54,784 nucleotides of DNA from IMG/VR virus record IMGVR_UViG_3300042197_004232, positions 1-54,784 of that record; one strand, 5' to 3'. Positions 24,060 through 33,775 of this stretch are shown one piece after another (the first letter of the stretch is position 1; each line of letters opens with the position of its first letter). The notes beneath the pieces were generated by a model. It saw nothing but the letters and a program-made list of their open reading frames with translations. It was not told the origin of the DNA and did not search any database. The stretch is from a virus. The position numbers were made by a program, and so were the translations under genes.

Positions 24060-24557
24060 ATGCAAGAGATCACGGTGACGGTGCGCTTTAATCGCGTGTG
24101 TCTCGGTGCGGCCAAGCGCCGGCGTAACGGTCAAATCGTTTTCTGTTTCGACCGCGACCCCGGACAGCGTGTCATGTTTATGCCTGCGGCGTGGCTGGCC
24201 GGCATGCGGTATGCGGCCAAGTTGGCCAATCGGCACCACAGTGCCGTCAAGAAAATCGACTGGTGTCCGGTGATTATGGGCGAGCCGCGGACCGATTGGC
24301 GCCGCAACATCGTCACGCACAACGCCGAGACCGGCGCAGCCCGGACGCATTATGCGCTGCACGAGGCGTTTCGCCCCGGCGACACAATTGTCGTATCGGT
24401 CGTGCTACCCGACGAGATACCGATTGCCGATTTCAATTACCTGCTGTCGCTGGTCGGCAAATATCGCGGCTTCTCTCCGTTCAACAACAATCAAGAAAAA
24501 TATGGGACATTTGAAGTCATATCAATCGAACCGGTCGCCGGTCCCGGGACAGACTAG
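24060..24557 (+). CDS. Conserved phage-type protein, replication block
   Basis: A 165-residue protein, beta-rich at both ends. The elements VRFNRVCLGAAK, MPAAWLAGMRYAAKL and GKYRGFSPF look like a conserved family that I recall from phage and metagenomic replication regions without function. It ends two bases before the helicase gene. Confidence 0.65.
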   Translation: MQEITVTVRFNRVCLGAAKRRRNGQIVFCFDRDPGQRVMFMPAAWLAGMRYAAKLANRHHSAVKKIDWCPVIMGEPRTDWRRNIVTHNAETGAARTHYALHEAFRPGDTIVVSVVLPDEIPIADFNYLLSLVGKYRGFSPFNNNQEKYGTFEVISIEPVAGPGTD

Positions 24558-24558
24558 C

Positions 24559-27111
24559 ATGAGTTTTGCTGGCTACCCGGTCGTGATTCAGAAAACAGCC
24601 AATGTGCTCAAGATTACGGGCGCTGGCGGAACAGCCCTCAACCCTGATCTGATCAAGCATCTGACCAAGGGGCTGCATTACTCGCACGTCGAGCAGTTGC
24701 ACGGGCAGTCCCGCAAGAATCCAGTGACGGGGCAGCGGCTGTATTTTCAGACGCGCGAGTTCAAACTGTTTCGCGTCGAGAACGGCCACGTCGTCTTGTT
24801 GGCGGGTTACATGGCGCGGATGATCAACCGGCTGCGGAAACTGGGATGTAATTTTACGCTGGTGGATTCGACGCCTTCCCGCAAGCGAGAACAGTGCTAT
24901 ACGCCGCGCTGGGAAAATTTAGAAGGCAAAATCGAGTTTCGTCCGCGGCAGGAAGAATGCCTTCGGTTGCTTTCGCGAGTCCCGTGCGGGATTATCAAGG
25001 CCGTGACCGGGTTCGGGAAAGCCCAACCGATTACCGAAACGGTTTATACCGATATCGGGCCTATTCCAATTGGCGGCATTCAGGTCGGCGATTACGTTAT
25101 CGGTTCAAACGGTTATCCGACTGAAGTAACCGGCGTATATCCGCAAGGTGTCAAAGATATCGTTGAAGTCGAATTTTCTGACCGCACAAAAGTCAGGTGC
25201 TGCAAAGAACATTTGTGGAATGTTCGCACAAAAGCCCAAAAGCATCGAGACAAACCGTATCGCACTGTGCAGATTGCCGATATCGCAGACGACTTGTACG
25301 ACAATCAGGGTAACGCAAAATGGTTTGTGCCTGTTGTTGAACCTGTGCATTTCCGGCAACGAGTATTGCCGGTCGATCCGTATTTGCTCGGCGTATTGCT
25401 TGGCGACGGCGGTTTAACGCAGACGAGCATTCGATTCAGTTCTGCGGATCGAGAAATAGTCGATCGTGTGGACAGTCTTGTGCAACCGTTCGGCCTCTCC
25501 GTGCGCTATATTGCGCAGTATGACTGGGGCATAACGCACGGCATGAAAAATTTGGAAAATTCGCTTAAAAGGGCGCTGAATAAACTTGGTGTATGTGTCC
25601 TGTCGAAGGACAAAAAAATTCCAGACTGCTACAAGCATTCAAGTTATGAGCAGCGGTTAGAACTATTGCGCGGTTTAATGGACACAGACGGCACCATACG
25701 TAAAAATTGTTACCACGTTGAATTTGGTGCCGTAGCGTCCAAGCAGTTGGCCGAAGACGTCTGCGATCTTGTTCGCTCCTTGGGCGGCGTAACTCGCGTT
25801 AAAGAACAAACGTATACAGCGCAACCCGGCAAGACGTATTATCGCGTTGCCGTTAACTTGCCTGTAAATCCTTTTTGGTTGCCCAGAAAAGCCGATTTGT
25901 GGCGAAGCAAAACCAAACAAGGCAAAACAAAAGCGATTACGGCTGTACGCGCTGTCGGCCAAGAATCGTGCGTATGTATTTCCGTATCTGCGGAGGACGG
26001 GTTATATGTGACCAAAGATTACACAGTCACGCATAACACAACCCTCATCGGCGCGGCGTCACAATTGTTTCCTGACGCGCGCATCGACGTGGTTACCAAG
26101 AGCGTCGACGTGGCCGAGCGCATCGTGCGAAGTCTGCGGCGGTTTGTGCCGAAAGTCGGCATGATCGGCGACGGCTGGAAACAGCGTGAACGCGTCACGG
26201 TTATCACAGCGGGCAGTCTGCAGCACGCCGACGGCGAGGCTGACTTTATGTTTGCCGACGAAGTGCACCAACTGGCCACGATCAACTTTTCGACCGCGCT
26301 TGCCGCGCGGTACCGCAACTCTCGAAACTTTGGCCTGAGCGCCACGCCATACGCGCGCATGGACAATGCGCACGCCATTCTGGAGCCGCTTTTTGGCCCG
26401 ATGATTTTTGATCTGCCGTATCAGGAGGCTGTGGAACTTGGGCTGGTTGTACCTGTTCGTGTGAAGTGGCTGCCGATTCGTTTGCAGCACAATCCAGCCG
26501 AGCGGTATCGCAACAGAGTCGCACGAAAAAAACACGGCATCTGGACAAACTATGGTCGCAACAGTATGATCGCCGCCGCCGTGCGGGAGTATCCGGCAGA
26601 TCGCCAGATACTCATTCTCGTCGAGACGATCGAGCACGCCGTGCATCTGGGCTCGCTGCTGCCAGAGTTCACGCTCATGTACTCCAATATGATGCCGTCG
26701 GATTGCGCGGCGTATAAGCGGGCAAAGTTATTGCCGCAGGATTACACCCCGCTAACCAGTTTGCAGAAGCACGACATGCGGTCGGCGTTTGAAACCGGCA
26801 CGTTGCGCCGCGTCATCGCCACCGACGTGTGGGCGACCGGCGTAGACTTTGAACAGTTGAACGTCTTGGTTCGCGCCGATGACCGCGACAGCGATATCGT
26901 GGACGTACAGGGCCCCGGGCGTGTGAGTCGAACGTATACGGCACCTGACGGCACAGTAAAAGAATTTGGCGAAGTGATTGATTGCATGGACACATTTGAC
27001 CCGACGTTTTATCGCAAAAGCACGGGTCGGCGAGACAGTTACAAACTTCTCGGATGGGAGCAAAATTGGAATGAGGCTGCAAGAAGTTGGCGGTCTAGCG
27101 GAAGTCAATGA
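24559..27111 (+). CDS. SF2 DNA helicase (UvsW-like) with intein
   Basis: An 850-residue precursor; without its 339-residue intein the helicase is 511 residues. ATG 24559 directly follows the previous stop. The N-terminal 130 residues are a likely DNA-binding region (RENGHVVLLAGYMARMINRL). After FRPRQEECLRLL (Q-motif-like) the Walker A VTGFGK-TT is split by the intein. Then follow DEVH (near 567), SATP (near 594), TDVWATGVDF and QGPGRVSR (near 784). This order fits the UvsW/RadD type that unwinds branched DNA. It sits between end-processing and replication genes. Confidence 0.9.
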   Translation: MSFAGYPVVIQKTANVLKITGAGGTALNPDLIKHLTKGLHYSHVEQLHGQSRKNPVTGQRLYFQTREFKLFRVENGHVVLLAGYMARMINRLRKLGCNFTLVDSTPSRKREQCYTPRWENLEGKIEFRPRQEECLRLLSRVPCGIIKAVTGFGKAQPITETVYTDIGPIPIGGIQVGDYVIGSNGYPTEVTGVYPQGVKDIVEVEFSDRTKVRCCKEHLWNVRTKAQKHRDKPYRTVQIADIADDLYDNQGNAKWFVPVVEPVHFRQRVLPVDPYLLGVLLGDGGLTQTSIRFSSADREIVDRVDSLVQPFGLSVRYIAQYDWGITHGMKNLENSLKRALNKLGVCVLSKDKKIPDCYKHSSYEQRLELLRGLMDTDGTIRKNCYHVEFGAVASKQLAEDVCDLVRSLGGVTRVKEQTYTAQPGKTYYRVAVNLPVNPFWLPRKADLWRSKTKQGKTKAITAVRAVGQESCVCISVSAEDGLYVTKDYTVTHNTTLIGAASQLFPDARIDVVTKSVDVAERIVRSLRRFVPKVGMIGDGWKQRERVTVITAGSLQHADGEADFMFADEVHQLATINFSTALAARYRNSRNFGLSATPYARMDNAHAILEPLFGPMIFDLPYQEAVELGLVVPVRVKWLPIRLQHNPAERYRNRVARKKHGIWTNYGRNSMIAAAVREYPADRQILILVETIEHAVHLGSLLPEFTLMYSNMMPSDCAAYKRAKLLPQDYTPLTSLQKHDMRSAFETGTLRRVIATDVWATGVDFEQLNVLVRADDRDSDIVDVQGPGRVSRTYTAPDGTVKEFGEVIDCMDTFDPTFYRKSTGRRDSYKLLGWEQNWNEAARSWRSSGSQ
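25021..26037 (+). other. Class 3 intein with LAGLIDADG endonuclease
   Basis: It spans precursor residues 155-493 between Lys (GFGK) and Thr (TTLIG). It starts with Ala and ends in VTHN, with Thr as the +1 residue. Block B has HLW (His64, Trp66), block F CVCISV (Cys319 at position F:4) and block G Thr337-His338-Asn339, giving the Trp-Cys-Thr triplet of class 3 inteins. Two homing-endonuclease motifs, LLGVLLGDGG (from 122) and LLRGLMDTDG (ending near 222), lie in the middle. Splicing is needed to rebuild the ATP-binding loop. Confidence 0.9.
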
Positions 27112-27823
27112 TGTCACTCTGGACCCAGAATGGTTTCAGAATTTGACAGCAAAACAGTTGGCCGCCTACGTGCGGTATCTGTTTATTTATTTACAAGAGG
27201 GCGTCGCGGACTGGAACTCCTCGGCACATAGCGAGCCGCGCCCGCATTGGGACGGCGGAAAAACGACGGACGGCGTCAAGCACAAGTCCATTTGGGACAA
27301 GGTTATCCGCGGGATTCGCCAAATAGGCGCCCATCCCGGTCTGTGGGTTTCCGCCCATTTTTCGTCGTCGGTGTACGCGGTCCGAATCGCGCAGGGAAAA
27401 GGCGTGATTGAAGGCCGGCCGGAACTTCTGTGCAGCAGCATCTCGCCCGACGTGTACGAAAATTACCTCGCGCACTTTGACGATACATTTGCGCAGCGGT
27501 TCGCCGCGGCACAAGCGTCGATCACCACGCGTTTTAACATCACAAAAGCAATTGGGCTGCCACCCGACGACCATTTTTTCGTGGTCATTTGCGACAAGAC
27601 GCACGTGAACGCCTCGCCGTTTCTTCGCCACGGATTCGCTGCAGAATCAAACTGTCAGCGCGCCGTCAATAGATATCTGCCGTTTGCCGCGCTGGAGTAC
27701 GAAATCAAGCAGCCGCTCTACGACAGATTTATCGCAGCCAACCCGGAATACGGCTGGCTCGTACCACCACATTTAAAACAGGCTGTGAAAGAGTTGCGGC
27801 AACATTGGAGGCGGTATGCTTAA
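27071..27823 (+). CDS. Conserved unknown, replication block
   Basis: A 250-residue protein overlapping the helicase end by 41 bases. Segments such as LTAKQLAAYVRYLFIYLQEG, HKSIWDKVIRGI and the final VKELRQHWRRYA form a pattern that I associate with a family found beside phage helicases. It is helical with conserved aromatic residues and has no catalytic motif. A helicase partner is a reasonable guess. Confidence 0.65.
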   Translation: MRLQEVGGLAEVNDVTLDPEWFQNLTAKQLAAYVRYLFIYLQEGVADWNSSAHSEPRPHWDGGKTTDGVKHKSIWDKVIRGIRQIGAHPGLWVSAHFSSSVYAVRIAQGKGVIEGRPELLCSSISPDVYENYLAHFDDTFAQRFAAAQASITTRFNITKAIGLPPDDHFFVVICDKTHVNASPFLRHGFAAESNCQRAVNRYLPFAALEYEIKQPLYDRFIAANPEYGWLVPPHLKQAVKELRQHWRRYA

Positions 27824-29528
27824 TCAGGGAGGGTTTTCCGGTTCACGCCAACCGGTCGACGATACGCCGCTGACGTTTGAGGAAATGAAGACGCTCGTCC
27901 GCGGGCTGGTTCGGTTCCCCACGACATATCGGTCAGCCCGCAAAGTCGGGCTAGAGGCTGGTCACTTTAATGGGCTGAACGAGAGCCCGTTGCGCGTGTT
28001 TGTGGCGATTTATGACGCGTTGTTTCAGCAGCACGACGGCGTCGTCACAAAAGACATGTTTCTGAGCGAGTTGGCGGCTCGGGCAGAAGACAACCACGTA
28101 GGCATGACGCAGCACGACGCGGACTTCCTGTTCGGCGCCGAGACCGACGGCTTTATTGACTTCGTATTCGACGTCAGCCCGGAAGCGGCACAACCAGAAC
28201 AGCGCCGCGCCGACCGCTCTTATGTCGAAAACATTCTTCGGCGGTTTCTGAACGCGCGGTTGATCCGGCAGGAATTGAAGCGGGCGATGGGCGTCAGCCC
28301 AGACAATACGGCGCCTGCGGATATGGCGCAGATCATCGAGCAGTTCAATAAACGCGTAAACGCGGTAAAGTTTGTCGGTAATGAGGCGATTAATGCCTCG
28401 CCTATGCCGGAGTTCGGGGCTGACATCGTGCTGCCGCCCGATCCGCAGCCGACGACGATCGCGTGGATTGACAACTATATCGGCGGGTTCCGCCCGGGTG
28501 ACATTATTGGCCTCTTAGGGCCATATGCCGGCGGTAAGACGACAATTTTGACAACTGTGTCCGTACGTCTCGCTCAACAGTACGCCGCTTTAAACCAGAA
28601 CAAACTGGCGGTCTACATCTGCTACGAAGACGGCGCGCAAAAAATGAACTACACGCTGTACTCGGCGGCCGCGCACATCGAGCGTGCCGCGTTTATCGGC
28701 AAGAGTTCTACGGAAGAGTTCTGGGAAAGTCTCTCGACGCGGGACACGCTCAAGCCGTACGAGCGCAACCTGCCGGTCAACCAGAATGGCGAGATTTTGT
28801 TATCTGAACGCGATCGTTGGATGGCGGCTGCTCCGTGGTTCAACCGGAATTTCGTGTTCTTGGACTTTTCGGCGGACAAGGCCACTGGCGGCCGCGGGAA
28901 CGGCGGTGTGCACGAAATCGTGGCAACGCTTGAAAATCTTGTCGAGAGCACCGGCATGGAGATCGGGTGCATCTTCCTCGATTACGCCATGATCATAGTC
29001 AATCGTGAGATGTCGCAGCAGGCGAGTACCAAGTATCAGGAGCAGGTGTGGCGTCCGCTGCAGATGCTTCCCGAAGACTTGAAGACTCAGGTGGCGAAGC
29101 CGTTTAATTGCTCGGTGATGCTGGCGCACCAGTTGGCGCAGGGCGACATCAAGCACATCCCTGCGTATCGGCACGTTTCGCACGCCGACGCGCAGGGCTC
29201 CAAGGCGTTTGCTGAAAATTTGCACGCCTGTATGTGCCTGAACGCACCCGATCCGGAAACCAAGGTTTCGACGATCAACTGGTCAAAGATTCGTTACGGC
29301 CGGCCGCAGACACCGTACGGGCTCGTGCGTATCGATGAGCACGTGGTCGACGTCCGAGACGTGAGCGACGAGTTTTACGTCAACGAGTTAGGGCGTCGAA
29401 TCATGCAGCGGAACGAACTGGCGCCGACGGCGCACAGCGGTGTCGTGGCTCCGCCGTCCGCTCGTGCGCGCCGTGTCATGCGGAATCAATCACAGGCGGC
29501 TGACACGTTTGGCCAAGATTTACTTTAG
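27816..29528 (+). CDS. Replicative DNA helicase, DnaB-like
   Basis: A 570-residue protein with GGAGG before ATG 27816. The N-terminal 200 residues are helical and would bind primase. The RecA-fold motor follows: Walker A GPYAGGKTT at 235-243, YICYEDGAQ, Walker B CIFLDYAM (Asp389) and the sensor-like MLAHQLAQG. It is longer and more divergent than bacterial DnaB. It overlaps its upstream gene by eight bases and precedes the primase, so it should unwind the phage fork. Confidence 0.87.
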   Translation: MLNQGGFSGSRQPVDDTPLTFEEMKTLVRGLVRFPTTYRSARKVGLEAGHFNGLNESPLRVFVAIYDALFQQHDGVVTKDMFLSELAARAEDNHVGMTQHDADFLFGAETDGFIDFVFDVSPEAAQPEQRRADRSYVENILRRFLNARLIRQELKRAMGVSPDNTAPADMAQIIEQFNKRVNAVKFVGNEAINASPMPEFGADIVLPPDPQPTTIAWIDNYIGGFRPGDIIGLLGPYAGGKTTILTTVSVRLAQQYAALNQNKLAVYICYEDGAQKMNYTLYSAAAHIERAAFIGKSSTEEFWESLSTRDTLKPYERNLPVNQNGEILLSERDRWMAAAPWFNRNFVFLDFSADKATGGRGNGGVHEIVATLENLVESTGMEIGCIFLDYAMIIVNREMSQQASTKYQEQVWRPLQMLPEDLKTQVAKPFNCSVMLAHQLAQGDIKHIPAYRHVSHADAQGSKAFAENLHACMCLNAPDPETKVSTINWSKIRYGRPQTPYGLVRIDEHVVDVRDVSDEFYVNELGRRIMQRNELAPTAHSGVVAPPSARARRVMRNQSQAADTFGQDLL

Positions 29529-29539
29529 TAGGAGTATTT

Positions 29540-30622
29540 ATGGCAATGGCCACTCCGTCCATGCCAAGTATCAATCCGTTAAACCCAACGCTGTATGCGC
29601 TGCTCGAACACAAATTTGGTGAGGTGCGTGTTGCGAACGCCGGATCGCCGGCGCAGATTCGTCGCTTTCGCGACCCTACCCGCCCCGGCCGCGTAATCAC
29701 GCAGGCCGACAGTTGGGGCGAGTATTACTGCGTATGCTGCCCGTTTTGCAATGACGTTGGCAACAAGTTGTGGATCAACCACACCTACGGCGCCGACTAT
29801 GACGACAAAACGGGGCGACGTTCCGACACGTATCTCGCCTGCTGCTATAAAAATTCTTGCCTGCAAAAACCGGGTATGTTTGAGCAATTAGAGAATTTAA
29901 TTTTTGGTCCCGGGCGTCCGGTAATTAAACGCACGGCTATTCGCGTCGTTGACGCCGATCCCGCCGCGACGGTATTGCACCTGCCCGGCACGATTGTCCC
30001 GATTGACGAGATGCCGCACACGCATCGCGCCGTCGAGTACGTCATTGGTCGTGGATTTGATCCGCACGAATTGGCGGCCGTGTTTAATGTCGGTGTCTGC
30101 ACCGAGGCCACGCCGCGGTATCGGATTATGACCGGGCGGATTTTTATTCCGTCGTACTTCAACAAGAAGCTGGTCGCATGGCAAGGGCGCATGACCCGGG
30201 ACGCCGACAAGGGCGAGATCAAGTACTACACGCAAGGCAGCAAAAGCCGGGCGTTATACAACTACGACGTCGCCGCGGCGCAGCCGTTCGCCGTGTTGGT
30301 TGAGGGTGCGCCGAGCGTGTGGCGGCTTGGTTCGATTGGCGTGTGTCTATTCGGCAAAACCCTTTCGCACTGGCAGGCTAATACGGTCGGGACAACGTGG
30401 GCTGGAAAGCCGGTCTTCGTCATGCTAGATTGCGACGCCCGCCGGGAAATGGACGCCGCTGTGGTTCAGTTATCGCAACATAATCTGGCCGTGATTCCCG
30501 TTTTGTTGCCAGACCAGCGCGATCCGGCCGACTACTCTCGGGCCGACCTTCGCGCCATTCTTGAAGCCTCCGCAGCGCATGCGGGCGTGGCTGTTGATTT
30601 GACCTCTTTAGGTGGACAATGA
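29540..30622 (+). CDS. DNA primase (TOPRIM, DnaG-like)
   Basis: A 360-residue protein with TAGGAG before ATG 29540. A zinc site is formed from CPFC (67-70) and CCYKNSC (101-107). The TOPRIM domain has Glu255 in VLVEGAPS and the DxD pair Asp297/Asp299 in MLDCDARRE. It would lay RNA primers for the polymerase encoded next, in contact with the DnaB-like helicase. Compared with bacterial DnaG (about 600 residues) it lacks the C-terminal helicase-binding domain. Confidence 0.88.
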   Translation: MAMATPSMPSINPLNPTLYALLEHKFGEVRVANAGSPAQIRRFRDPTRPGRVITQADSWGEYYCVCCPFCNDVGNKLWINHTYGADYDDKTGRRSDTYLACCYKNSCLQKPGMFEQLENLIFGPGRPVIKRTAIRVVDADPAATVLHLPGTIVPIDEMPHTHRAVEYVIGRGFDPHELAAVFNVGVCTEATPRYRIMTGRIFIPSYFNKKLVAWQGRMTRDADKGEIKYYTQGSKSRALYNYDVAAAQPFAVLVEGAPSVWRLGSIGVCLFGKTLSHWQANTVGTTWAGKPVFVMLDCDARREMDAAVVQLSQHNLAVIPVLLPDQRDPADYSRADLRAILEASAAHAGVAVDLTSLGGQ

Positions 30623-33600
30623 TTCCGGCTGTGTCTTTAGCCCATCTGCTGGTTCGCGCGATCTATGATGAAGACTCCGCAAAACTCGCGGCAGAGTTGT
30701 ATCCAATGGTGCCGATGGACGCTGTTGGAATGCCACCAGCGGGCGCAAACTTTATCGCGCACGCCATCGACTTGGGCGATGATCCTGATTTAGCGACGAT
30801 GCGTAAAAACCGCAAAGTCCTCCCGGTTGGTGAAAAACTGACCGGTATTTATCGTGCGGCGTTGTACTCGCCAGACTATTCGATGCCGATTCGGCTCAAG
30901 AGCGGCATTGAAACTGTGCAATTTTTGCCGGGTCATGTGCGGCGAAATCTTTACCGTTCCGAGCCGGTCTATGGACCGAAGCCGGCGCGCGTGATGGTGG
31001 TTGCAAAGATTCCCGGTTACAAAGAAATGGAAAACGGTGACGCGTTGGCCGGCCCCGGAATGGCGCCGTTTCACGCGGCACTGGACGCCTGCGGCTTCGA
31101 CCGCGACGACTGGGAAACGTGGTACTTCACGTTTGCCTGTAAGTTTTCATCGCCCACGCCCGACACGGCTGCCGTGCCCGCCGCGTGGATTAAAGATTGC
31201 GCGCCGCTTTTGGCGCAGGAAATACGGCTTGTGCAGCCGGACTATATTTTGTGTCTTGGAAACGAGGCGACCAAGGCTGTTTTGAACACCAACGCCAACG
31301 TCACCGATTTGGCCGGGCGGGCTACCACACTGCCGACGTACGACGCCGCCGGGAACAGCCGTGAAGTGCAGGTCATGTCGATTATGCACCCGGCTTACGT
31401 GGCCCGAAAGCCGGAGTTCTCTGAAGATTTTTTCGGGCAGATGTCGCGGTTCAAAGAAATGCTTGAAAATCGTGAATCAGCGGCTGAAGAAGTCGACCAC
31501 GCCGATATTTATACGGAAGAAGCCTTGATCGAGATGGTCGACGAGATGCTCGCCGACACGGACCCGAACGCCAACATAATCGCGATCGACTGCGAGTGGC
31601 ACGGCGATTACCCGACAGAGGACGGCGCGTATCTGCGTACCGTGCAGGTGTCGAATCGAGACAAGTGGGCGCGCACAATCGTGCTGCGGCACCAAGGCGG
31701 TGAGGTGGCGTTTAAACCCGGTTTAGACGCCGTACGGCAGCAACTGCTGCGGTTACTCAAAAGCACGCCGGAGCGGCACGTACGAGTGGGCGGCCACTTC
31801 TTCCGTGCCGACCTTCCGTGGCTGATCCACTTTGGCGTCGACATCCGCCCGGAGTACGCCCCGGCGGCCGACATGCACGACCGCACGCATGGCGGCTGGG
31901 ACACGAGCCTCATGTATCACGCGGTTAACGAATGCGCCAAGTACGGGCTTGATGTCTGCGCCATGCGGTTCACGAATGCGCCGACATACTGGGATGAATT
32001 GAACCGCTGGATCAAAAAGCATCGAGCGGACAACAAACTTAAAGCCGGCGAGGTAGGTGGATACGGCGAATGCCCGCCGCATGTTCTGCATCCGTATGGC
32101 GCGTACGACGTGGACGTGACCCGGCGGATCATGATGCATTTCTACGGCACCGACGGCGCCGACGGGTTTCTGGCCAACGACAATCAGGGTCACGACTGTT
32201 GGCAGCCGTACTGGACGGCGCATAGCGCGTCATTGGCGTTTCTGGAGATGGAGTTGACGGGGCTCGTTGTTGACCGACAGCGGGCCGACGAATTGACAAC
32301 ATTATTCATGAACACCCAAGACCGGTTGTTGGGAGAGATTCGAGAAGAACTGCGCTGGCCAGAATTTAACCCCAAGTCGCAGCCGCAATTAGCTGTGGCC
32401 TTGTTTGGGCGGAACTATCTGGCTCGCTACACCAACGCTCCAAATATTCCCGAGAACGTCGTGTTGCTCGATCTTGAACCTGTGAAAACAACCGGCAAGC
32501 GTCCGGTCTTGTGGACAGAGTTGCGCTGGCGCGGCGTCAACGAATCGGCGGCCGTCCCGAGCACCGACAAGGAAAGCCTTGGTATTCTGGGGCGAAAAAA
32601 TCCAACCGCAGCCAAGATTCGCGACTACAAGTTTATTAGTCAAGTGCTGCAGTCGGTGCTGCGTAAGCCCAACACGGACGACGAAGGAGAGTTTGAAGTC
32701 GATGACAACGGTAATTTCGCGTATGAAAAAGGCCTTGTGGGCTGCGCTCATTCCGACGGCCGGGTTCGCACGCACTTCTTTCAGACGAAGGAAACCGGTC
32801 GCGCCAGTTCGTCCCGGCCTCCGCTACAAAATCTTTCATCGCGGCGTGAAAACGACTACGCCCGCATCCTCGGCGATCAACACCAGCACCCCGTCCGCTC
32901 AATCCTTCGTGTCCCTGAAGGGTACGTCGGCATTGAGACAGACCTCACTGGTGCGGAATTGGCGGTCCTCGCGTGGTTGAGTCAAGACCAGAACTTTATT
33001 GAACACGTGCGGCGGAACTTGCTGCCGGAAAGCCATCCCGACCACTACGACATCCACAGCCAGCAGGCCATCAAAACGTTCAATATCACCGACGTGGAGC
33101 CGACCAAGAAGGGGCTGGAAAAGTCGGGCAAAAAAGGCTTACGTATTGCGGCAAAAAACGTAAATTTCGGGATTCCGTATGGTCGCGGCGCCGAAGCCCT
33201 TGCCCGCCAGTGCAAAGAAGAAGGCGTAGAAGTTTCGGCAGATGAGTGCCACGCGATGATCGACGCGTACTTTGAGTCATATCCGGGTACGAAAACGTTT
33301 CTGGCCGAATGCCGCGCCCGGTCGCAAAACCCGGGGTGGATCGTCGGCCCATATGGGCGGTATCGGCGGTTTGTTCCCTCAAACGACAAAGCCGTCCGCG
33401 GCGAACAGGAGCGGCAGGCGCAAAACTTCCCGATTCAGGGCGGTGTTGCGGATGCCGTGTCTATCGCCTTGTCTAATTTTTACCGGTATCGGGAAGAGCA
33501 TTCCGATATCGATTACAAGATTCTCCTGCAGATTCATGACGCCGTGGTTCTCCTCGTGCCGATTGAGCATGCAGAGCGCGTGTACAAGGAAGTCATTCCA

Positions 33601-33771
33601 AAGTGCATGGTGGAGGATGTGCCGTTCTATCCGCGTAGGCTGGACGGCACGCTCATCAACGCAGGCCCTTATCACTTCGGCTCGTCCAGAGAGGTGTTCG
33701 TCCACTGGGGCGAAACCTTGAAGCCAAAGGAAGCCGCCGCCCTCGGGCTGCATTTTTTGGCTGAAGAATAG
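30619..33771 (+). CDS. Uracil-DNA glycosylase / DNA polymerase A fusion
   Basis: A 1050-residue protein in ATGA overlap with primase. Residues 110-285 are a UDG-superfamily domain (AKIPGYKEMENGDALAGPGM as motif 1, CLGNEATKAVL, and HPAYVAR as the final motif); it keeps two Cys (174, 194) but not the N-terminal pair of iron-sulfur UDGs. Then comes a 3'-5' exonuclease (AIDCEWHGD with Asp324, Glu326; GGHFFRADLPW). The family A polymerase follows: motif A with Asp775 in TDLTGAELAVLAW, motif B RIAAKNVNFGIPYG (Arg842, Lys846), motif C IHDAVV (His973, Asp974). SPO1-type phages have a similar fusion. Confidence 0.93.
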   Translation: MIPAVSLAHLLVRAIYDEDSAKLAAELYPMVPMDAVGMPPAGANFIAHAIDLGDDPDLATMRKNRKVLPVGEKLTGIYRAALYSPDYSMPIRLKSGIETVQFLPGHVRRNLYRSEPVYGPKPARVMVVAKIPGYKEMENGDALAGPGMAPFHAALDACGFDRDDWETWYFTFACKFSSPTPDTAAVPAAWIKDCAPLLAQEIRLVQPDYILCLGNEATKAVLNTNANVTDLAGRATTLPTYDAAGNSREVQVMSIMHPAYVARKPEFSEDFFGQMSRFKEMLENRESAAEEVDHADIYTEEALIEMVDEMLADTDPNANIIAIDCEWHGDYPTEDGAYLRTVQVSNRDKWARTIVLRHQGGEVAFKPGLDAVRQQLLRLLKSTPERHVRVGGHFFRADLPWLIHFGVDIRPEYAPAADMHDRTHGGWDTSLMYHAVNECAKYGLDVCAMRFTNAPTYWDELNRWIKKHRADNKLKAGEVGGYGECPPHVLHPYGAYDVDVTRRIMMHFYGTDGADGFLANDNQGHDCWQPYWTAHSASLAFLEMELTGLVVDRQRADELTTLFMNTQDRLLGEIREELRWPEFNPKSQPQLAVALFGRNYLARYTNAPNIPENVVLLDLEPVKTTGKRPVLWTELRWRGVNESAAVPSTDKESLGILGRKNPTAAKIRDYKFISQVLQSVLRKPNTDDEGEFEVDDNGNFAYEKGLVGCAHSDGRVRTHFFQTKETGRASSSRPPLQNLSSRRENDYARILGDQHQHPVRSILRVPEGYVGIETDLTGAELAVLAWLSQDQNFIEHVRRNLLPESHPDHYDIHSQQAIKTFNITDVEPTKKGLEKSGKKGLRIAAKNVNFGIPYGRGAEALARQCKEEGVEVSADECHAMIDAYFESYPGTKTFLAECRARSQNPGWIVGPYGRYRRFVPSNDKAVRGEQERQAQNFPIQGGVADAVSIALSNFYRYREEHSDIDYKILLQIHDAVVLLVPIEHAERVYKEVIPKCMVEDVPFYPRRLDGTLINAGPYHFGSSREVFVHWGETLKPKEAAALGLHFLAEE

Positions 33772-33775
33772 GGGC

